Shown here: positions 60,930-64,000 of the stretch, piece after piece | How positions within the stretch are numbered: position 1 is the stretch's first letter | Layout: each line of letters begins with the position of its first letter | Source of the DNA: a virus | IMG/VR virus record: IMGVR_UViG_3300047678_000160 | Location: 31,729-95,728 of that record | Length of the DNA: 64,000 bases | Strand: one strand, 5' to 3' | Position numbers and translations under genes: made by a program | The notes under the pieces: generated by a model | What the model was told of the DNA's origin: nothing | The model's database searches: none | The model's input: only the letters and a program-made list of their open reading frames with translations

Positions 60930-61001
60930 TGGGTTATAGCTCAGAGGTAGAGCGTCCTCCTAATAAGAGGAAGGTCGGAGGTTCAATCCCTTCTAATCGG
61001 T
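60930..61001 (+). tRNA. tRNA-like gene with AAT anticodon, no CCA
   Basis: D arm GCTCAGAGGTAGAGC and loop CTAATAA in stem TCCTC/GAGGA are good; the acceptor is imperfect and CCA is not encoded. An A34 Ile anticodon is unusual; possibly decayed. Confidence 0.45.
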
Positions 61002-61029
61002 TATTCAGAATATGAGTCCTTAACTTTAC

Positions 61030-61106
61030 GCAGATGTAGTTCAATTGGTAGAATGCTTCGTTGCCAACGAAGAGGTTTGTCGGTTCGAGCCCGACCATCT
61101 GCACCA
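61030..61106 (+). tRNA. tRNA-Gly (GCC)
   Basis: Acceptor GCAGATG/CATCTGC, loop TTGCCAA in stem CTTCG/CGAAG, encoded CCA. Confidence 0.9.
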
Positions 61107-61332
61107 TTTAAATTTTGTTAAAGATGAGAGTTCAAGTCACGTTTTGTTATTGTAGTTGATATGACTACCAAATTACAATAGTCGGTGACACTTAATACAT
61201 GTGCGAAATGCTCATCTGTAATTCCTTTTGAAAAAAGAAGAAATAAATTATGTAATTGACTACAGCAGACATCATAGATTTATCTATGTGTGGGTCGTCA
61301 CTATAACGCCCACTGCACTCTAAAAACTTTAT
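61107..61332 (+). other. 226-base spacer in the tRNA array
   Basis: No tRNA or convincing reading frame. ATTGTA and TACAAT form an inverted repeat near 61150-61185. Nothing else seen. Confidence 0.4.
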
Positions 61333-61404
61333 GGTGTCGGTTTGGGTAAACAGCATCCGTTGAAGGCGGAAGCATCTGGGGTTCGAATCCCCGAGGCACC
61401 ACCA
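61333..61404 (+). tRNA. tRNA-Phe (GAA)
   Basis: Acceptor GGTGTCG with AGGCACC, loop TTGAAGG, T stem GGGG/CCCC, encoded CCA. Confidence 0.85.
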
Positions 61405-61409
61405 CTTAT

Positions 61410-61484
61410 GGTCGAGTAGCACAATGGTAGTGCTCCGTCTTGATAAGGCGTAGGTTGTGGGTTCGAGTCCCACTTCGACCACCA
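61410..61484 (+). tRNA. tRNA-Ile (GAT)
   Basis: Acceptor GGTCGAG/TTCGACC, loop TTGATAA, T stem GTGGG/CCCAC, encoded CCA. Confidence 0.85.
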
Positions 61485-61494
61485 ATTTGAGGGT

Positions 61495-61782
61495 CTTTGC
61501 GACTCCTCAAAAAAGGAGTTCTTTTTCAAAAAGAAAAACACCTGAAGAAATATTTGGTATGTGCTCCGATATTAGAGTAAAAACCACTCTTTTGTGTAGA
61601 GCGCTAATAGAAATAGGAACAGAATACAAATGTGTTAAATGTAACACAGGAAAAACATACAATAATTTACCGATAGTTTTAGAAATTGACCATATAGATG
61701 AAAATTGGAAAACAATAGAAAAGAAAATCTTCAATTTATGTGTCCGAATTGTCATAGTCAAAAAACTAAGGGTTTGAAATAA
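61495..61782 (+). pseudogene. HNH homing endonuclease remnant, frameshifted
   Basis: Reads EYKCVKC, then VLEIDHIDENW with the HNH His-Asp pair; after the AAAA run at 61709-61712 the true C-terminus (ENLQFMCPNCHSQKTKGLK) continues in another frame to TAA at 61780-61782. One extra A would restore it. No clear start; the upstream part merges with a tRNA gene. Lies between tRNA-Ile and tRNA-Leu. Confidence 0.75.
61502..61526 (+). terminator. Terminator-like hairpin after tRNA-Ile
   Basis: ACTCCT (61502-61507) pairs with AGGAGT (61514-61519), loop CAAAAA, followed by TCTTTTT. Confidence 0.6.
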
Positions 61783-61785
61783 TTT

Positions 61786-61869
61786 GGGCATGTGGCGTAA
61801 TGGCAGCCGCGCAAGTCTTAGGAACTTGTTTCGAAAGAAGTGTGGGTTCGAGTCCCCCCGTGCCCACCA
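61786..61869 (+). tRNA. tRNA-Leu (TAG)
   Basis: Acceptor GGGCATG/CGTGCCC, loop CTTAGGA in stem CAAGT/ACTTG, variable arm stem, encoded CCA. Confidence 0.9.
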
Positions 61870-61874
61870 TTTTT

Positions 61875-61960
61875 GGTCGTGTGATGGAATGGCAGACATA
61901 CTTGTTTCAGAAGCAAGCACCTTAACTGGTATGAGGGTTCGAGTCCCTCTGCGACTACCA
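61875..61960 (+). tRNA. tRNA-Leu (CAG)
   Basis: Loop TTCAGAA in stem CTTGT/GCAAG, long variable arm, T stem GAGGG/CCCTC, encoded CCA. Acceptor has several G-T pairs. Confidence 0.85.
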
Positions 61961-62142
61961 TTTTAGAATTTGTATGATGCGTTGAGGTTTTCCCTACTCA
62001 ACACTTAGACGAGAAGCTCGTAAACATCAAATAGGTCAAGGGCGACGGACAAGGGGCAACGCGCTACCTACCTGTCGCTGGAAACGTCGGCTCCCCAATC
62101 GATATTCCACAATGGGGCAAAACGGTTGACTTAACAATTTAT
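61961..62142 (+). ncRNA. Structured 180-base spacer in the tRNA array
   Basis: GCGAC pairs with GTCGC, CCCCA with TGGGG, and GTCAA with TTGAC in nested order between 62036 and 62135. No reading frame or tRNA. Candidate small RNA. Confidence 0.4.
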
Positions 62143-62217
62143 AGCAGAGTAGAGTATGTGGTAACTTATTTGGCTCATAACCAAGCGCAACGGATTCAAA
62201 CGCCGTCTCTGCTACCA
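62143..62217 (+). tRNA. tRNA with CAT anticodon, second (Met/fMet/Ile2)
   Basis: Acceptor AGCAGAG/CTCTGCT, loop CTCATAA in stem TTTGG/CCAAG, encoded CCA. Confidence 0.8.
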
Positions 62218-62221
62218 TTTC

Positions 62222-62305
62222 GGGGGGATAGCTCAGTAGATTAGAGCACCATCAAGTAGCAATACACGATGGAGGTCGAAGGTTTAAATCCTTCTCCCCC
62301 CACCA
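62222..62305 (+). tRNA. tRNA-like gene with a 14-base anticodon loop
   Basis: Acceptor GGGGGGA/TCCCCCC, D stem GCTC/GAGC, T stem GAAGG/CCTTC and CCA are intact. The anticodon stem CCATC/GATGG encloses 14 bases, including a possible GTA-GCAA-TAC mini-hairpin. Confidence 0.55.
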
Positions 62306-62311
62306 TTTTAT

Positions 62312-62387
62312 CGGAGTGTATTGTCAGTGGTAGACGGCCGCCTTTGGAGCGCGGAGGCCGTGGGTTCGAATCCCACCATTCCGACCA
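62312..62387 (+). tRNA. tRNA, probably Pro (TGG), second copy
   Basis: Acceptor CGGAGTG/CATTCCG, T stem GTGGG/CCCAC, encoded CCA. Loop TTTGGAG read with one mismatch in the anticodon stem. Confidence 0.6.
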
Positions 62388-62392
62388 TTTAT

Positions 62393-62470
62393 CGTGATTA
62401 AGCTGAAGAACAACGAAGTGTCTCCTTTGGTGGAGAGGATTACAACGTGGAAGTCGTTGGGTCACTACCA
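62393..62470 (+). tRNA. tRNA-like gene, unclear anticodon
   Basis: Weak acceptor pairing CGTGATT/GGTCACT, stem TCTCC/GGAGA with a 6-base loop, no standard T loop, but ends in CCA. Probably degenerate. Confidence 0.35.
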
Positions 62471-62501
62471 ATTTAACGATTTAGGAGTCATGACCTAAAA
62501 C

Positions 62502-62576
62502 GTCGCATCTGAGCCTGGACGGACGCCTTCACTGAGGGCAATATCGATTAGTTGGTTCAATTCCAACGGTGCGACA
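62502..62576 (+). tRNA. tRNA-like gene without encoded CCA
   Basis: Acceptor GTCGCAT/GTGCGAC and T arm TTGG/CCAA are good; the anticodon arm does not fold normally; AAA follows instead of CCA. Confidence 0.4.
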
Positions 62577-62584
62577 AATTTTAT

Positions 62585-62658
62585 GGGAGTATCATATATG
62601 GGTATTATGCTGCGCTGTCTACGCAATCAAGCGAGTTCGAGTCTCGCTACTCTCGCCA
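62585..62658 (+). tRNA. tRNA-Asp (GTC)
   Basis: Acceptor GGGAGTA/TACTCTC, discriminator G, loop CTGTCTA in stem TGCG/CGCA, encoded CCA. Confidence 0.85.
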
Positions 62659-62663
62659 TTTAT

Positions 62664-62739
62664 GGGAATATAGTGAAATTGGATATAATAGCGCCCCGCG
62701 AAGGCTCAGTTTTGGGTTCGAATCCCAATATTCCCACCA
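62664..62739 (+). tRNA. tRNA-like gene with a disordered anticodon arm
   Basis: Acceptor GGGAATA/TATTCCC, T stem TGGG/CCCA and CCA are perfect; the anticodon arm has no U33 and only AGC/GCT pairing around an 11-base loop. Confidence 0.5.
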
Positions 62740-62743
62740 TTTT

Positions 62744-62818
62744 GCCTTGGTCGTTCAACGGATAGGACCACTGACTTCTAATCAGTTGATGAGAGTTCGA
62801 TTCTCTCCCGGGGCACCA
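62744..62818 (+). tRNA. tRNA-Arg (TCT)
   Basis: Acceptor GCCTTGG/CCGGGGC, loop CTTCTAA in stem ACTGA/TCAGT, T stem GAGAG/CTCTC, encoded CCA. Confidence 0.9.
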
Positions 62819-62822
62819 CTTT

Positions 62823-62907
62823 ATTGATGAATGACAGAAACGAAGGTTCAAATCCTTCTCTCCGACCACCGGGGATGGTTCAATCAGGTAAAACACTTCA
62901 CATCAAT
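62823..62907 (+). tRNA. Two tRNA halves in reversed order (possible permuted tRNA or remnants)
   Basis: A tRNA 3' half (T stem GAAGG/CCTTC, TCTCCG, CCA at 62866-62868) is followed at once by a 5' half (CGGGGA, D-arm-like). CGGGGA and TCTCCG pair over 6 bp, and the outer ends ATTGATG/CATCAAT pair over 7 bp. Confidence 0.35.
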
Positions 62908-62917
62908 TTCAATTTAT

Positions 62918-62993
62918 GGCCCAGTCATTACTAAGGGTAGGTAACGAAGCTTTCAACTTCGGAATCGGAGTTCGACTCTCCGCTGGGCTACCA
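62918..62993 (+). tRNA. tRNA-Glu (TTC)
   Basis: Acceptor GGCCCAG/CTGGGCT, loop CTTTCAA in stem CGAAG/CTTCG, encoded CCA. Confidence 0.9.
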
Positions 62994-63041
62994 TTTGCTA
63001 AGAAAAAAACAGTATAGTCCAAAGATTATTTAGCGTTCTGT

Positions 63042-63055
63042 CACGAAGCTTCGTG
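63042..63055. repeat. 14-base perfect palindrome in tRNA spacer
   Basis: CACGAAGCTTCGTG lies between two Glu tRNAs, with outer GTTC/GAAC also able to pair. Confidence 0.6.
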
Positions 63056-63085
63056 TGTCTACTTGGAACTTAGCATTATTTTTGT

Positions 63086-63160
63086 GGCCTCATAGTATAT
63101 CGGCTAGTATATCTGATTTTCACTCAGAGGAGCCGGGTTCGATTCCCGGTGGGGCTACCA
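63086..63160 (+). tRNA. tRNA-Glu (TTC), second copy
   Basis: Acceptor GGCCTCA/TGGGGCT, loop TTTTCAC in stem TCTGA/TCAGA, T stem CCGGG/CCCGG, encoded CCA. Confidence 0.85.
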
Positions 63161-63272
63161 TTTTGCAAACAGTATTGTTCATTCGAATATTAGTTTGGAC
63201 ACTTGACTGGAAGTGATTTAGTGGGCGGTTGCGAAACTGCATTAGAACACGATTTCATTTCTTTAACTTTAC

Positions 63273-63347
63273 GGCGCTATCGTCTATCGGTTAGGACGAC
63301 TGGTTCTCAACCAGTGGAGCGGGGTTCGATTCCCCGTAGCGCTACCA
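63273..63347 (+). tRNA. tRNA-Glu (CTC)
   Basis: Acceptor GGCGCTA/TAGCGCT, loop TTCTCAA in stem ACTGG/CCAGT, encoded CCA. Confidence 0.9.
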
Positions 63348-63351
63348 TTTC

Positions 63352-63427
63352 GGTTGTGTAGTCTTCGGGGTAAGGCACTTGCTCGACATGCAAGCTCAGG
63401 TGGGTTCGAGTCCCACCACAACCACCA
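63352..63427 (+). tRNA. tRNA-Val (GAC), C33
   Basis: Acceptor GGTTGTG/CACAACC, stem CTTGC/GCAAG with loop TCGACAT, encoded CCA. C instead of U at position 33 is unusual. Confidence 0.7.
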
Positions 63428-63739
63428 AATAGTAATCGCCAGTTCAGATTTTCTTTATCATCCTATCCAAAAGAGTTCGACTTCAACATGATTGAAAAAT
63501 ACGGATGGTATTCAGCAAAAAACAAAGGCGACAATCCAAACGGAGTAAGTCGTGACCACATAATTTCAGTAAGATGGGCATTTGATAACGGCGTGGAGCC
63601 AAAGTGGATAAGCCACCCAGCAAACTGTCAGTTACTCAGACATAATGATAATGTGAGTAAAGGAAAGAAAAAATCAATTTCTCTTCAAGAACTCATAAAT
63701 AAGATTGAAGAATGGGATAAAAAATATTTGGGCTTGTAG
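63428..63739 (+). pseudogene. C-terminal fragment of an HNH homing endonuclease
   Basis: The frame carries FSLSSYPKEFDFNMIEKYGWY, then GVSRDHIISV and HPANCQLL, the tail of a typical phage HNH endonuclease. Coding-like sequence starts before the ATG at 63488 and is cut by the tRNA-Val gene, so the zinc-finger half is missing. It ends in TAG inside the next tRNA. Confidence 0.75.
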
Positions 63740-63804
63740 TGATAATGGCAGCACAGTTGATTTGCATTCAACAGGTAAGGGTTCGATTCCCTTCAGGTCC
63801 ACCA
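63730..63804 (+). tRNA. tRNA-Ala (TGC)
   Basis: Acceptor GGGCTTG/CAGGTCC, loop TTTGCAT in stem GTTGA/TCAAC, encoded CCA. Confidence 0.9.
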
Positions 63805-63815
63805 TTTTAGATTTT

Positions 63816-63901
63816 GCTTCGGTTCCTATAGCGGCGAATAGTTTAGCCTTTTAAGCCGATGTGTAATAACCAACGGGGTTCGAGTCGCTCCCGGAGCACC
63901 A
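63816..63901 (+). tRNA. tRNA-Lys (TTT), second copy
   Basis: Acceptor GCTTCGG/CCGGAGC, D arm nearly identical to 59619, loop CTTTTAA, encoded CCA; anticodon stem has a mismatch. Confidence 0.75.
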
Positions 63902-64000
63902 ATTACAACTGAGGTTGGGTTCAAATGAACAATCCAATCCGGAGAATCCAACTGATTCTCCTTCCGTGAAAGACGGACGCTTACTGATGACGGCATCGGT
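63902..64000 (+). other. End of window, structured
   Basis: GGAGAATC...GATTCTCC forms an 8-bp hairpin near 63940-63962. No tRNA is complete before the window ends. Confidence 0.4.

Noticed and set aside
59295-62896. Many open frames across the tRNA array
   Set aside because: They are tRNA sequence read as protein, with recurrent G-x-E-P-P-type peptides from T arms; no real gene except the HNH remnants.
1-64000. CRISPR array, integrase or plasmid genes
   Set aside because: No repeat-spacer pattern, recombinase or partition gene was seen; the only dense repeat structure is the tRNA array.

Overview
The window is part of a large, AT-leaning genome of a strictly virulent T4-like (myovirus-type) tailed phage. 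It carries recognisable T4-type replication and lysis-control genes: gp32-like ssDNA-binding protein, UvsX/RecA, gp41-like helicase, RNase H/5' exonuclease, gp43-like family B polymerase, gp45 clamp, gp44 clamp loader and an rIIA/rIIB pair. No integrase, CRISPR array or plasmid gene is visible. Start codons are almost never preceded by a Shine-Dalgarno sequence. Leaders are A-rich, or TTGACA-type promoters sit about 36-39 nt upstream of the ATG, which would give leaderless mRNAs. This fits a host group with weak SD use. A captured TonB-receptor fragment (50065-50430) has a plug style I associate with Verrucomicrobiota/Opitutales; that host guess is inference.

Layout. 1-6681: virion-type genes, with an embedded compact family A DNA polymerase. 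6857-15900: gp32, UvsX, exonuclease, helicase, B12-dependent ribonucleotide reductase, a Bfd-like 2Fe-2S protein, a Mom-like DNA modification enzyme and an FkbM methyltransferase. 15959-20910: scaffold/internal-protein-like genes, a lone amber-suppressor tRNA, an RMF-like protein, a broken GIY-YIG nuclease, a peptidyl-tRNA hydrolase with an in-frame TAG, and a short minus-strand operon. 20989-30901: a CobS/CobT-like AAA+ and VWA pair, rIIA, rIIB, a DruA-like DUF4338 protein and a polynucleotide kinase. 30953-39294: a glycosyltransferase with a C-terminal helical domain, PolB, clamp, clamp loader, a 2H phosphoesterase and small genes. 39294-44071: a second broken GIY-YIG nuclease, a VWA protein and a large minus-strand gene. 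44188-47203: an HNH nuclease, then an RNA ligase split by a split intein around a Vsr-like homing endonuclease. 47205-58835: a dense run of small enzymes, many of the ADP-ribose/RNA-repair type (metallophosphoesterase, RlaP-like nucleotidyltransferase, macro domain, HAD, cyclic-phosphate receiver, MazG-like, ATP-grasp, NADAR). 59285-64000: an array of about 35 tRNA and tRNA-like genes with interleaved structured RNA and HNH remnants.

How it fits together. The replication genes form a self-sufficient T4-type replisome, fed by a cobalamin-dependent reductase. DNA is probably protected by Mom-type modification and perhaps glycosylation. RNA ligase, kinase, 2H phosphoesterase, HAD, macro, receiver and ATP-grasp genes together look like a tRNA/RNA-repair and ADP-ribose clean-up kit, matched to a very large tRNA array that includes decayed and odd tRNAs. 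Homing endonucleases are frequent, and four dispensable genes carry the same kind of single-A frameshift. TAG is almost absent as a stop codon, a CUA suppressor tRNA is present, and at least one conserved gene has an in-frame TAG.
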